NCBI RefSeq assembly: GCF_900143015.1 | Contig: NZ_FSRT01000001.1 | Span: forward strand, 186,001 to 250,000 | Reading direction: 5' to 3' | Length of the DNA: 64,000 nt | DNA from: Fibrobacter sp. UWB11 | Lineage (GTDB): Bacteria; Fibrobacterota; Fibrobacteria; Fibrobacterales; Fibrobacteraceae | Shown here: one piece after another, positions 8,647 through 17,231 of the stretch | Numbering within the stretch: position 1 is the first letter of the stretch | Layout of the letters: every line of letters starts with the position of its first letter | Notes under the pieces: model-generated | The model's input: only the letters and a program-made list of their open reading frames with translations | Database searches by the model: none | Told to the model about the DNA's origin: nothing | Translations under genes and position numbers: made by a program

Positions 8647-10029
8647 GTGAATTTCATTTCGTTAAAAGATAATACGCTAAATCAGGAATTTTCAGTAGGA
8701 AAGCCTTTCGATAGTGTTCGGAAGGCTTTGGATAGTGTTGCTGGCAAAAATCTAAAATCGTTGGCAGACAAGGATTTTAAATTCATTATTTATCCACCTT
8801 TTTTGAAAGAATTAGATGTGAAATGTAGTGATGTTATTTTTGATGTAGATTATTCAGATTTATCGAAGCCTAAAATTACAACCGGCAATATAATGGGCTT
8901 TGTTTGTCTTGATGACGATATTCGTGTCAATATAACATCACGATTTGATTCTGGTAACAAAAATTATTTTTTGCATTATATGTTGCAAAGAATATGCAAT
9001 GTTGTTTATACGCCACAAACGGATGCTGGAGATGATTCTTTTTTTGATTTCTTGTATTATTTATTTCCCAATTTTTTAAATGAGGCTCTTAAACAAGGCG
9101 TCTTTCGTGCGTATGTAAATCGTGTGTATAATGATGCGAATGTTCGTGGTCCCATAGATGTTTCTCGGCATGTTCGCTATAATATTCCGTTCAATGGGAA
9201 AATTGCTTATCACACACGTGAATATACTACAGATAACTATGTAACGCAATTGGTACGTCATACGATAGAATACATTCGTTTGCTTTCGTGTGGAAAGTCT
9301 GTTTTGGATGGGAACGTTTCTTCTAAAACATCTGACAATATAAGGGCTATTGATTTTGCAACGCCGACTTATAATAGAAAAGATCGTCAGTATGTCATAT
9401 CCAAAAATCTTCGCCCGATAACACATCCTTATTATACGGCATATGAACCTCTTCGTAGAATTTGCCTTGCTATTTTGATGCACAATAAATTGAGCTACGG
9501 AGAGAATTCAACTAGCCAAATAAACGGAATATTATTTGATGGCGCGTGTTTGTGGGAAGAATATTTGAATACAGTGCTTGTGAATAAATTTAAAGATAGC
9601 TTGATTCATCCTAATAATCGAACAGGATTTGGTGTTCAATATTTATTTAAGGATGATGGTTGTCAAAAAATCCGCAGGATTTATCCGGATTTCCTGATTG
9701 ATGGTAATGTAAAAGACGGAATGATTGATTCTGCGACTGCTATAATTGATGCTAAGTACAAGCGTCTTGATGAAAAAATTGATCGAGATGATGTTTTTCA
9801 GATTCTTGCTTATTTATTTCGATTTAAATCGAAACAAGGGTTCTTGATTCATCCAGTTGAATGTTGCAAAGCATGTGAGCCTAAAAATATGACTCTCTAT
9901 AATGATGATTCCGTCAAGCTTACGATAGTTCCCTTTGTTGTGCCAAAAACTTCAGGCTCGTTTGAAGAATTTTGTGTGGCGATGAAGAATGCTGAAGAAA
10001 AAATGCAAGAAAAATTGAAATTGATTTAG
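8647..10029 (+). CDS. mcrC: McrC-like nuclease subunit
   Basis: A 460-residue partner of the McrB-like protein. It begins at GTG 2 nt after the mcrB stop, so the two are translationally coupled. The N-terminal half matches the McrC fold that contacts McrB. The C-terminal half carries a PD-(D/E)xK nuclease core: PDFLIDG (about 346), then IIDAKYK (about 365-371) and a following helix with QILAYLFRF. In known McrBC systems McrC cleaves DNA near modified cytosines after GTP-driven translocation. Here the modification recognised is unknown. The final codons overlap those of the convergent, frameshifted gene by 4 bp. Confidence 0.88.
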   Translation: MNFISLKDNTLNQEFSVGKPFDSVRKALDSVAGKNLKSLADKDFKFIIYPPFLKELDVKCSDVIFDVDYSDLSKPKITTGNIMGFVCLDDDIRVNITSRFDSGNKNYFLHYMLQRICNVVYTPQTDAGDDSFFDFLYYLFPNFLNEALKQGVFRAYVNRVYNDANVRGPIDVSRHVRYNIPFNGKIAYHTREYTTDNYVTQLVRHTIEYIRLLSCGKSVLDGNVSSKTSDNIRAIDFATPTYNRKDRQYVISKNLRPITHPYYTAYEPLRRICLAILMHNKLSYGENSTSQINGILFDGACLWEEYLNTVLVNKFKDSLIHPNNRTGFGVQYLFKDDGCQKIRRIYPDFLIDGNVKDGMIDSATAIIDAKYKRLDEKIDRDDVFQILAYLFRFKSKQGFLIHPVECCKACEPKNMTLYNDDSVKLTIVPFVVPKTSGSFEEFCVAMKNAEEKMQEKLKLI

Positions 10030-10705
10030 ATTTTCTTTTTTGCTTTATTTTCTTTATGGTAATTCTTTATGGCGTCAGATAATAAGAAATTATCTATATC
10101 ACGCGGAGATAAGGTAATCTGTAGATTTTCTTCAAGCAATGTTTTTAATTCTAGAACTCTGCAAACGAAATCCCCATATTCCTTATCAAATTTATCAGGT
10201 TGCAAATTGTTTAGGATGCTTTTGTCTGGTCGTTCAACAAATTTATGAATTCCATCCCTTGCTCGGCTGTCGTAAATAAAAACCTTTTCAGGACAATGAA
10301 AATGTAGGTATTTTGAAGCTAAAGACCTTTTTTCTAAATGAGAGATTTTGTTGAATGTCTTTGTTAAAAATTTGTGTGTGTATAATAAATTGGTAAAATT
10401 TTCTGATGCAGACAGGGACAACTCTTCTATTTTTTTATCGAGTTCTTTGCTTATCCTTTTCATTTCAGGAGCTACTATATCAAAATAAAAGTCTCCTGTC
10501 TTTCTTCCATCTTTTCGTCGTTCTATTGCAGCAGCGTAGCTTCGCCAATAAGCCAAATTTTTCCGACAACAATATTTGAATTGTTGTGTTTAGGATTTTC
10601 TTTGCACATTTTGTAGAGGATGCTGTTGCCAAATTCCCAATCTTTTTTCTTTGTGGCTACAAAATGTTTATACAAATCAAGAACTTTACTTTCATCTTTT
10701 ATCAT
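10026..10705 (-). pseudogene. Unknown gene split by a one-base frameshift
   Basis: Two overlapping minus-strand frames join into one plausible protein of about 226 residues. The first frame reads up to KIWLIG near 10545 and then goes off course to a stop at 10523. The second frame resumes with RSYAAAIERRK and runs to 10026. Restoring a single C in the GGCGAAGC near 10543 would give an uninterrupted KIWLIGRSYAAAIERR. I do not recognise the family; the protein is soluble, Lys-rich and has no signal peptide. GAGG about 9 nt before the ATG at 10705 supports the start. It is tail-to-tail with mcrC, overlapping by 4 bp, so it may belong to the same island. A sequencing error would also explain the break. 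Confidence 0.6.
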
Positions 10706-10858
10706 ATTTCGAGCCTCTTTGGACAACGCTGAATGCTATATGAATATATATAATGTTTTTGACTTAATTCGTTATTTAAGTTAATTGGTCGTTGTATTTT
10801 AAGTAGTTTAGCTGTTTCGGGGTGATGTTAGAATATGCTTGTAATGGAATTGAAAACC

Positions 10859-10891
10859 ACCCAATCGCTACCCAATCACTACCCAATAAAG
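10859..10891. repeat. Three tandem 11-bp units
   Basis: ACCCAATCGCT, ACCCAATCACT and ACCCAATAAAG follow one another directly in the gap between the frameshifted gene and the next small gene. Eleven bases is one helical turn, so they could present one face to a protein, but no function is evident. Confidence 0.5.
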
Positions 10892-10943
10892 TGAAAAAAA
10901 TTTTAAGGGCTATCAAAAAAAACGCCAGCCACTTCAAGGTTAT

Positions 10944-11255
10944 CTAATTATCTTCTAGTACATCGTCTTCCTGTTTTTTCAATTCCTCATCTAATTGTTT
11001 TTGATACCATTCAGCTTCCTTCGAATTTATGCATTTGATGTATTGAATGTAGTTGCGATAGTCTTCTTCGGCAAAGTCACCACCAAAACCAAAAATTCCG
11101 TCAAAGATAGTATCAGCGTAATGATCTAAAATATTTAGGTCTTTTTCATGGCGAAACATTAACCGATAAAGCATTGCTGCGGCTTGGTCGTGCTGCGTGG
11201 CAACAAGTTCATTTTGATTTTTGATAGACTCGATAAAGTCTTCAGGTAATTCCAT
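10944..11255 (-). CDS. Small acidic hypothetical protein
   Basis: A 103-residue soluble protein rich in Glu, Asp and Tyr, predicted mostly helical, with a Lys/Glu-rich C-terminus. No motif or family is recognised. AAAGGA about 9 nt before the ATG supports translation. It sits inside the AT-rich island between the frameshifted gene and the hairpin-rich region, and could be an accessory or immunity-type protein, but nothing in the sequence shows this. Confidence 0.6.
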   Translation of the reverse strand: MELPEDFIESIKNQNELVATQHDQAAAMLYRLMFRHEKDLNILDHYADTIFDGIFGFGGDFAEEDYRNYIQYIKCINSKEAEWYQKQLDEELKKQEDDVLEDN

Positions 11256-11400
11256 AATTTGTGTCCTTTTTGCTTAAAATCTATATCCATGTATTTTATG
11301 CATCAAGGTCTTGAACTGCGGACGTTTTTTGTGGAAAGTTATATTCCTTGACGTCGCTATCCCGTTTATATATATTACTCCTGTAATTCGATAATCCCTG

Positions 11401-11600
11401 TGACAGTCGGCATAGACCTAATGGTCCGTACGTGCATCCGCGATGGGGCCCATCAACCTTCTTGTTGATGTTGTTGGATAGCTGGTAGGAACACGACCTA
11501 CTCATGTGCACTCGCAAAAGTGCCTAGTAATGCCGAGGAAAACCCTCGCCAATAGCATTGCAAGATTATCCGATTTTCTACGCGGGAAGTAGAAAATTTC
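11401..11600. ncRNA. Hairpin-rich non-coding stretch, possible structured RNA
   Basis: About 200 bp of non-coding sequence holds a row of hairpins: GACC/GGTC (11415-11426), CATCAAC/GTTGATG (11451-11470), GTAGG/CCTAC (11485-11501), GCACT/AGTGC (11508-11523), a two-part stem AATGC-CGAGG/CCTCG-GCATT (11529-11559) and a perfect 9-bp stem ATTTTCTAC/GTAGAAAAT (11573-11597). The strand cannot be settled; the last hairpin would suit the 3' end of a plus-strand transcript. It does not match tmRNA, SRP RNA, 6S RNA or RNase P RNA as I know them, and group II intron domain V is only weakly suggested. The rest of the gap (11256-11400) shows nothing else. Confidence 0.4.
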
Positions 11601-11658
11601 TCAAAAAAGTAATGTTGCAACAAATGGAACTGAGTCCTTTGTTGTATTGTAATATGTA

Positions 11659-11687
11659 TTGACAATAGTATATACATTTTCTATAAT
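11659..11687 (+). promoter_or_regulatory. Consensus sigma-70-type promoter of the toxin-antitoxin pair
   Basis: TTGACA (11659-11664), a 17-bp spacer and TATAAT (11682-11687) form a perfect consensus promoter. The toxin ATG lies only 14 bp after the -10, so the leader is very short. An inverted repeat TATTGT (11645-11650)/ACAATA (11662-11667) overlaps the -35 and could be an operator for autoregulation by the antitoxin. Confidence 0.8.
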
Positions 11688-11701
11688 AGTGAAGGTAATA
11701 A

Positions 11702-11944
11702 ATGAATATTACAAGACACGCTTTTGAGCGGATGCTTGAAAGGAATTTTACCGTAGAAATGCTTGGAAAATTTTTACGGCAAAAAAGGTTAAGATGGAGT
11801 CCTACAGAAAAAGACGGTGTGTCAAAAATTACTGCTGAAGTTGATAATCAATTTTGGACATTAATTGTAACTGACGATTTGAAAACTTTAATCACCATAA
11901 GGAGAGCTCATGAAGACGAGGTGCAAGATGCAAAAGAAGGTTAA
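11702..11944 (+). CDS. Putative toxin of a type II toxin-antitoxin pair (DUF4258/BrnT-like)
   Basis: An 80-residue protein with the layout of small RelE-superfamily toxins of the DUF4258/BrnT type: an N-terminal ITRHAFERMLERN helix containing His and Arg, a central section, and C-terminal strands with WTLIVTDDLKTLITIRRA. Such toxins usually cut RNA. GAAGG stands 6 nt before the ATG. The stop overlaps the start of the next gene by 35 bp, so the two are made together, toxin first. The assignment comes from size, layout and gene order rather than a clear catalytic motif. Confidence 0.6.
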   Translation: MNITRHAFERMLERNFTVEMLGKFLRQKRLRWSPTEKDGVSKITAEVDNQFWTLIVTDDLKTLITIRRAHEDEVQDAKEG

Positions 11945-12245
11945 GTTGCCCAAGGGCTTTAAGCTGGTGAAGGATATTTATCCTAAGGCGGTTATTGAGG
12001 AACTGGAAAATGATACCAGTGTGAAAAATTCGATGACGATTACCGGAGGCCATGAGTCGGAAACTCTTGAAGAATCCATAGCGCGAGTTAAGCGTGCGAT
12101 TGCAGAATCCAAGGAAGAAAAGAAAATGTATTCCATAAGGCTCAAGGTGAAAACTGTAGAGGCTATTAAGCGTAAGGCTGCCGAGGCAGGCATCCCGTAT
12201 CAGACTTATGTGAATGTTTTATTGGACAATGCGGCTTTGGCCTAA
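11910..12245 (+). CDS. Putative antitoxin with a C-terminal ribbon-helix-helix
   Basis: A 111-residue basic protein. The C-terminal 40 residues (YSIRLKVKTVEAIKRKA, then AGIPYQTYVNVLLDNAA) have the strand-helix-helix pattern of CopG/BrnA-type DNA-binding antitoxins. The N-terminal half would wrap the toxin. It begins inside the toxin gene. AAGGAG 6 nt before the ATG at 11910 favours this start over the in-frame ATG at 11928. The pair is followed by a strong terminator, so it is a self-contained two-gene unit, probably repressed by its own product. Confidence 0.65.
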   Translation: MKTRCKMQKKVKLPKGFKLVKDIYPKAVIEELENDTSVKNSMTITGGHESETLEESIARVKRAIAESKEEKKMYSIRLKVKTVEAIKRKAAEAGIPYQTYVNVLLDNAALA

Positions 12246-12263
12246 AAATTCCCCATAAAAAAT

Positions 12264-12287
12264 GCCCCGCTTAGGCGGGGCGCTTTT
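12264..12287. terminator. Bidirectional terminator between antitoxin and CLC genes
   Basis: A perfect 7-bp GC stem (GCCCCGC/GCGGGGC, 12264-12270 with 12275-12281) and loop TTAG, with T-rich tails on both strands, separates two convergent genes. Confidence 0.85.
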
Positions 12288-12301
12288 GCATAGGCTTCTC
12301 T

Positions 12302-13720
12302 TTAAATCTTAATCCTAATCTTTTTCTGCTTATAAATCGATTGCCCGCCGTTGCAGATATAGGCGACTGTGCAGACGATGAAAAATGCGGGGAGGCAATT
12401 GAATCCGAAGATTTCACCGGCGATGAGGATGGGCGCCCAGAGTGTGTTGCTTGCGCTTGCAAAAACGGCGGCAAAGCCGAGGGCTGCGGCGAGGGCGGCT
12501 GGCATTCCGAACATACTTGCAATGAATACGCCAAACGTAGCGCCGATGGCGAAAAGCGGGGTGACGACACCGCCGATAAATCCGGCGGAGAGCGTGAGGA
12601 TTGTGAGTGCAAATTTCAGAATCCAGTCATATCCGGCAATCCCGGCGGCACTCCCCGTAGCATTCCCGGCGGCAGTTCCTACAACATTCGCGGCATCCCC
12701 AATCAAGTCTGCATTTCCGGCAATTCCAAAACACATGTCCAACAAGTTTGTTCCAAGTCCGGCGTAACGTCCCTGGAAGAATACGAGTAAAAGTGCACTT
12801 AAACCCACACCCATAATTGCAATTCTCTTAATGCTATTGGAAAATTTTTTCGCGAAGAAATCTTGCGAGAGTCCAAGCAGCTTTGCAAATCCGCCGCCGA
12901 CAATTCCGAAGAGCACTCCCATCAGCGCGAGCTTCACAATGAACTTTCCGTCGAGCGTTCCTTCGTTTGTGAATACGCTTGCCGAGAATCCGCTTGCATC
13001 AAGGAGCGAATTCAAGTCAACGCTGAACTTGTGGAATCCGAGCATGCTCGAAACTTTGCATGCGGTAAATGCTGCGGCTGCAGCGGGCAACAAGGCCGTA
13101 AGTTCCATATGTCCGACGAGCAAGACTTCCAAGGCGAATGCGGTTGCTGCCATGGGTGTCTGGAAAATTCCGGCGAAGCCTGCGGCAAGTCCTGTGACGA
13201 GCATGATATGCGCTGAATTTTCAAATGGTAATTTCTTACTTATGTTGTACGAAAGTGCGGAGCCGATTTGCATAGCGGCCCCTTCACGACCTGCGCTTCC
13301 GCCGAAGAGTTGCGTAAGCCAAGTGCTCACTGCGGCCATCGGGATTGCTACCAATGGAAAGTCGGATTCTTTGTTGAGTCCAACGGCGAAAACTTGGTCC
13401 ATGCCGCGTTCTGTCCAACGTCCCCATTTCTTGTACGCAAATGCAATTGCTGCTCCGCCGAGAGCGAGTGCGGGAATGAAGTACAGCGGGTTTGCATCGC
13501 GGATTGCAGAAAGCCTGTCGCTGATGTCTCCGAAGCATGCGGTGAGCGCACCGATGATTGCTCCGAGTGTGATTCCAATCACCACAAATGTCGGGGTCGC
13601 AAGCCACTTTGTAATTTTTTCTTTAATACGAGCCTTTGCCATCTTCATCATCTGTTCTTTCATCTCGGGACTGAACTGATTGAACTGTTGACTCGCCTTG
13701 CTGAAGTCGCTGAAATTCAT
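12302..13720 (-). CDS. CLC-family ion channel or antiporter, fluoride-type candidate
   Basis: A 472-residue inner-membrane protein with about ten or more membrane segments. Family marks seen: GGSAGREGAAMQIG, which carries the gating Glu; GLAAGFAGIFQTPMAATAFALE; and GFIGGVVTPLFAIGA near the end. Chloride transporters normally have a GSGIP selectivity motif, which I cannot find. Absence of GSGIP together with GGSAGREG fits the CLC-F branch that exports fluoride in exchange for protons, but this is inference. The chosen start (MNFSDFSKAS, 13720) gives a normal cytoplasmic N-terminus; the frame is open further upstream but without a ribosome site. The gene stands alone between the toxin-antitoxin pair and the divergent CotH gene. 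Confidence 0.85.
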   Translation of the reverse strand: MNFSDFSKASQQFNQFSPEMKEQMMKMAKARIKEKITKWLATPTFVVIGITLGAIIGALTACFGDISDRLSAIRDANPLYFIPALALGGAAIAFAYKKWGRWTERGMDQVFAVGLNKESDFPLVAIPMAAVSTWLTQLFGGSAGREGAAMQIGSALSYNISKKLPFENSAHIMLVTGLAAGFAGIFQTPMAATAFALEVLLVGHMELTALLPAAAAAFTACKVSSMLGFHKFSVDLNSLLDASGFSASVFTNEGTLDGKFIVKLALMGVLFGIVGGGFAKLLGLSQDFFAKKFSNSIKRIAIMGVGLSALLLVFFQGRYAGLGTNLLDMCFGIAGNADLIGDAANVVGTAAGNATGSAAGIAGYDWILKFALTILTLSAGFIGGVVTPLFAIGATFGVFIASMFGMPAALAAALGFAAVFASASNTLWAPILIAGEIFGFNCLPAFFIVCTVAYICNGGQSIYKQKKIRIKI

Positions 13721-13921
13721 GTAAAATCCTGCTTTTGTTAAAATTTTTTCACGACAAAAATAGTAAAATGGAACGTCTTGTCCCGCTTTTTTCTGTGTTG
13801 TCAAATGCTCAATTCTTTTACAACGCGTATCCAAAAAAAGAATGACTTGCTTTGCTCTTCAATGTATAATTAAGCAAAGGGTTGGCTTGTGGTGTATCGC
13901 TAAAAATATAAGGGAATCGAA

Positions 13922-16900
13922 ATGAATCATTTTTCGAAAGCAGCGCTTTGTGGGATCGGTTTTGGTTTGATGTTCTCCGCTTGCGGTGACTCGAACGATA
14001 CTAATTTTAGCCCGATGGGACCTGGCAATGGTGAAGTCAGCTCCGATTCTAATGTAGGCTATCAAGCAGGATTTTCTAGCTCGTCGGCTGGATATTTGCC
14101 GGGATTGTCTTCGGTGGTAATTCCAGGAAGTTCTGCAGGAATTCCTGTTGGTTCTTCGGGATCGTCTCCTGTGATTCCGACTTCTTCGGGCAACGTGATT
14201 GTTGGCTCTTCGAGCTCTTTTGCGCTTCCGCAGAGTTCTAGCGTTCAAGAGGTGATTCCTCAATACCAGGGCAACAGCCCAGTTTTTCTCTCTGAGATTT
14301 CACCGACGAATGCAAACTTCAAGGACAATGACGGTAACGATCCGGGATGGGTTGAATTTTACAACTCGTCAGATGCTCCTGTAAGTTTGAAGGGCTTTTC
14401 TCTTACGGATGATTTGACAAATTCGCGTCGCTGGGTTTTTGGAAACGTAACGGTCCCGGCCAAGAGTTACATGATTGTGTTCCTTTCGGGCAAGGATTAT
14501 GCTGATTACGTTTTGCCGTCGGATTCACTTAACTTGATGGGGTCTGATTGCAGTTCTGAATCTGCTGCTGGTAGCACGGGTGGCTTCAACTTCCCGGGAA
14601 TGGGCGGTGATTGGGGCGGTGGTATGCCTGGCATGGGAGGCAATCCTGGTGGAAATCCTGGTACTGGCGGAAATACTTCTGGCAACAATGTTCAAAATCT
14701 TCAAGGCAAGTCATCTCTTTGCTTTAGCGAAGGCGGAGCTCAGCAAATTGGTGCCGTAATGAAGGTGGCTCAGGGCGGTTCTTATTCCCGCGTTGTGGTC
14801 AAGTCTAATAATGCATCGAAACTCAGCAAGGCCAATCAGATTGTTGTTCGCGGATTCATCACCAAGAATCACAAGATTCGCGTGAACTTTAAAGAAGGCG
14901 AAGAACTCAGCAATTGGACTGGCAAGAATCTTCGCGGTACGGGCGATTTGTCGTCGGTGTATTACGTTCGTTTAGACGACAATGCAAAGGACTTGAATCG
15001 CAATAAAATATCGGCAATGACTTTTGCCACTGAAACCCAGGGCAGCGAATCAACAACTATTCAGATTACATCGGTGGTTGCTCGCAACCGTGGACACGAA
15101 CCGCATGCGTCGTTCAAGATTGATAAGGATGGAGGCTCGTTGTACTTTGTGAATGCCGAAAATGCAATTCTTGATTCTGTGCGCTTTGGTGCTGTTCCGA
15201 CGAATGCTTCTTGGTCTCGTGATGGCGCAGGTAAGTGGGGCTTTGCTTTGCCGTCGCCTTATGGCAATACGCTTGGCGAAGTTTATGCAGAACAAGTGCA
15301 AGTGGCCGAAGTAAATATTCCACCTTCTGGATTCTATTCTTCTGCAGTGACGGCTACGTTCCCAGCAGGCACGCGTTGCGAACAGGGCGGTGCAGAACCG
15401 ACTGCAAATTCTCCGGTGGTACAGACAACGTTGTCGATTAACGCTACAACAGTTTTGCGTTGCCGTACTTATGCCACGGGCTCTTACCCGAGCGAAGAAA
15501 TCAATCGTACGTATGTTTTTGAACAGCAACCGTCGCTTGCTACAATCTTTGTGACGACTGATCCGCTTTCGATGTTCAGCCCTGATTCTGGCCTTTACAT
15601 GACGGGTAATGGTGCTGCAATGATGGACCCGAAGAAGGGTGCAAATTTCTGGAGCAACCGTGAACTCCCTGTGTATATCGAGATGTTTGAACCGGGTAAG
15701 CCGAAAACGCCTGCGTTTGGCATCAAGGGCGATTACAAGATTACAGGGCAGTATAGCCGTGCAAAAGAAAAGAAGTCGTTTGCAATTACCTTGCGCGAAG
15801 AATATGGCGACAAACGCCTGAAATACACCTTGTTCCCGGATTATCCGGAACTCAAGAAGTTCAAGGCTATCTCGTTCAGAAACTTCGGTAACAACAGCGG
15901 TGACGATTATTTGCGCGATCGCTTGGGCACTTCGATGACGGAAGGTCTCGGTGTGGATTACCAGCGTGGCCGTTATGTTATCGTGTATTACAATGGCAAG
16001 TATTATGGCATCCATGACATGCGCGAACGCAACAATGAATACTATTACGAAACCAAGTACGGCTATGACCCGAACGATATAGACCTTGTCGCTACCACGT
16101 CGAGTGGCACCAATGAAGCTGCTGCAGGTTCTGCCGCTGATTACAAGGCTATGATTGATTGGCTGCAAAGTAATAGCTTGACATCTGATGCGAACTATAA
16201 AAAGATTGCAGACCAGGTTGACGTTGATAACTTCATGAACTATATGCAGGCCGAAATGTTCCTGAATAACAGTGACTGGCCGCATAACAACTTGAAAAAG
16301 TGGCGTGTCGCAAGCCAGAAGACCAAGTGGAAATGGTTCATGTACGATGTGGACTTTGGCTTTGGCGTGTCTTACAATACCCAGAATGGCAACGTGTTCA
16401 GCTATGTGACAAACGCTAGCGGTACGCAGGGCATGGGTGGCATGAACTTCCCTGGTATGGGCGGCGATTTCCCGGGCATGGGTGGTGGCAACTGGGGCGG
16501 TGGCTTTGGTGGCCAGCAACCGCAAATGGCTGCAGCAAACGGCGGTATTTCGGAACATACAATTCTTATCAGTCGCTTGCTTGAAAATGCAAACTTCAAG
16601 AATGCATTTATCAACCGCTTTAGCGTGCTCCTCTCGATGAACTTCTCTGCTGAAAGACTCCTCAAGCGCATTAACGATTTGCAGTCTCAGGTGGAATCCG
16701 AAATGGCTCGTGATCAGCAATTCTGGAGCTATAACGCATCTTCGATGAGCAACAATTTGCAGACTATAAAGAGTTTCGCTCAGTCGCGTCAGGCTACGGT
16801 TCGTGAGCAGATGGTAACGTACTTCTCGCTGGGCTCGCCTGTCGAAATGACTCTTGCCTCGCAGGGCTCGGGAACAATTCTCGTGGACGGCCTCGCATTG

Positions 16901-17065
16901 GATCAGTCTTCGATGAAGTTGACGTTCTACACGGGCGTACCTGTAACGCTTACGGCTCAAGCATCTTCTGGTGGCGTGTTCACCGGCTGGAGCGATGGCG
17001 TGACCGATGTGACCCGCAAGGTGAACCCAGGCGAAGTGACATCGCTGAGCGCTGTGTTTAGATAA
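13922..17065 (+). CDS. Large CotH-kinase-like lipoprotein with lamin-tail domain
   Basis: A 1047-residue surface lipoprotein (lipobox FSAC, Cys21). After a Ser/Gly-rich linker (about 25-110) come a lamin-tail-like beta domain (about 118-215, with DPGWVEFYN and the LTDD turn), a chitobiase C-terminal-like module (about 463-530, FYSSAVTATFPAG) and a CotH domain (about 540-825) with YGIHDMRERNNEYYY and FMYDVDFGFG. The C-terminus has a small Bacterial Ig/InlB-repeat-like domain (FTGWSDGVTDVTRKV). CotH proteins of spore formers are protein kinases; the role outside spores is unclear. Two Gly/Met/Pro-rich inserts (about 225-260 and 838-865, built from repeated GMGG) interrupt the folded parts. Two terminators follow. 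Confidence 0.85.
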   Translation: MNHFSKAALCGIGFGLMFSACGDSNDTNFSPMGPGNGEVSSDSNVGYQAGFSSSSAGYLPGLSSVVIPGSSAGIPVGSSGSSPVIPTSSGNVIVGSSSSFALPQSSSVQEVIPQYQGNSPVFLSEISPTNANFKDNDGNDPGWVEFYNSSDAPVSLKGFSLTDDLTNSRRWVFGNVTVPAKSYMIVFLSGKDYADYVLPSDSLNLMGSDCSSESAAGSTGGFNFPGMGGDWGGGMPGMGGNPGGNPGTGGNTSGNNVQNLQGKSSLCFSEGGAQQIGAVMKVAQGGSYSRVVVKSNNASKLSKANQIVVRGFITKNHKIRVNFKEGEELSNWTGKNLRGTGDLSSVYYVRLDDNAKDLNRNKISAMTFATETQGSESTTIQITSVVARNRGHEPHASFKIDKDGGSLYFVNAENAILDSVRFGAVPTNASWSRDGAGKWGFALPSPYGNTLGEVYAEQVQVAEVNIPPSGFYSSAVTATFPAGTRCEQGGAEPTANSPVVQTTLSINATTVLRCRTYATGSYPSEEINRTYVFEQQPSLATIFVTTDPLSMFSPDSGLYMTGNGAAMMDPKKGANFWSNRELPVYIEMFEPGKPKTPAFGIKGDYKITGQYSRAKEKKSFAITLREEYGDKRLKYTLFPDYPELKKFKAISFRNFGNNSGDDYLRDRLGTSMTEGLGVDYQRGRYVIVYYNGKYYGIHDMRERNNEYYYETKYGYDPNDIDLVATTSSGTNEAAAGSAADYKAMIDWLQSNSLTSDANYKKIADQVDVDNFMNYMQAEMFLNNSDWPHNNLKKWRVASQKTKWKWFMYDVDFGFGVSYNTQNGNVFSYVTNASGTQGMGGMNFPGMGGDFPGMGGGNWGGGFGGQQPQMAAANGGISEHTILISRLLENANFKNAFINRFSVLLSMNFSAERLLKRINDLQSQVESEMARDQQFWSYNASSMSNNLQTIKSFAQSRQATVREQMVTYFSLGSPVEMTLASQGSGTILVDGLALDQSSMKLTFYTGVPVTLTAQASSGGVFTGWSDGVTDVTRKVNPGEVTSLSAVFR

Positions 17066-17085
17066 AATTGATTGACGATTGAATA

Positions 17086-17110
17086 TGCCCGGCTTATCGC
17101 CGGGCATTTT
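17086..17110 (+). terminator. Terminator of the CotH gene
   Basis: An 8-bp stem TGCCCGGC/GCCGGGCA (17086-17093 with 17099-17106) with loop TTATC and four T, 20 bp after the CotH stop. Confidence 0.85.
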
Positions 17111-17125
17111 GTCTGAAAACAAAAA

Positions 17126-17158
17126 CGGCTAAACGGTTATTCCGTTTAGCTGTTTTTT
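17126..17158. terminator. Second, bidirectional terminator between CotH and ACT genes
   Basis: A 10-bp stem (17127-17136 with 17142-17151) is followed by six T on the plus strand and preceded by A-rich sequence that gives T on the minus strand, so it can end both the CotH transcript and the ACT-paaK transcript. Confidence 0.75.
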
Positions 17159-17231
17159 GATTTACTGGATATTTCGTGGCGTAGCCACAAAGTATGACGT
17201 GTTGCGGGCAATCCTCCCGCGACGAAATCGC

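Noticed and set aside
11401-11517. Possible group II intron domain V (GTACGTGC block)
   Set aside because: Only a short stretch fits, the bulge and GNRA parts are missing, and there is no reverse transcriptase gene nearby.
6141-12245. A complete prophage
   Set aside because: Apart from the truncated ORF6N gene there are no integrase, capsid, tail or lysis genes and no attachment repeats, so this is an accessory island rather than a prophage.
15050-17122. A 690-codon minus-strand frame opposite the CotH gene
   Set aside because: It has no ribosome site, signal or motif, and the composition is typical of an antisense shadow.
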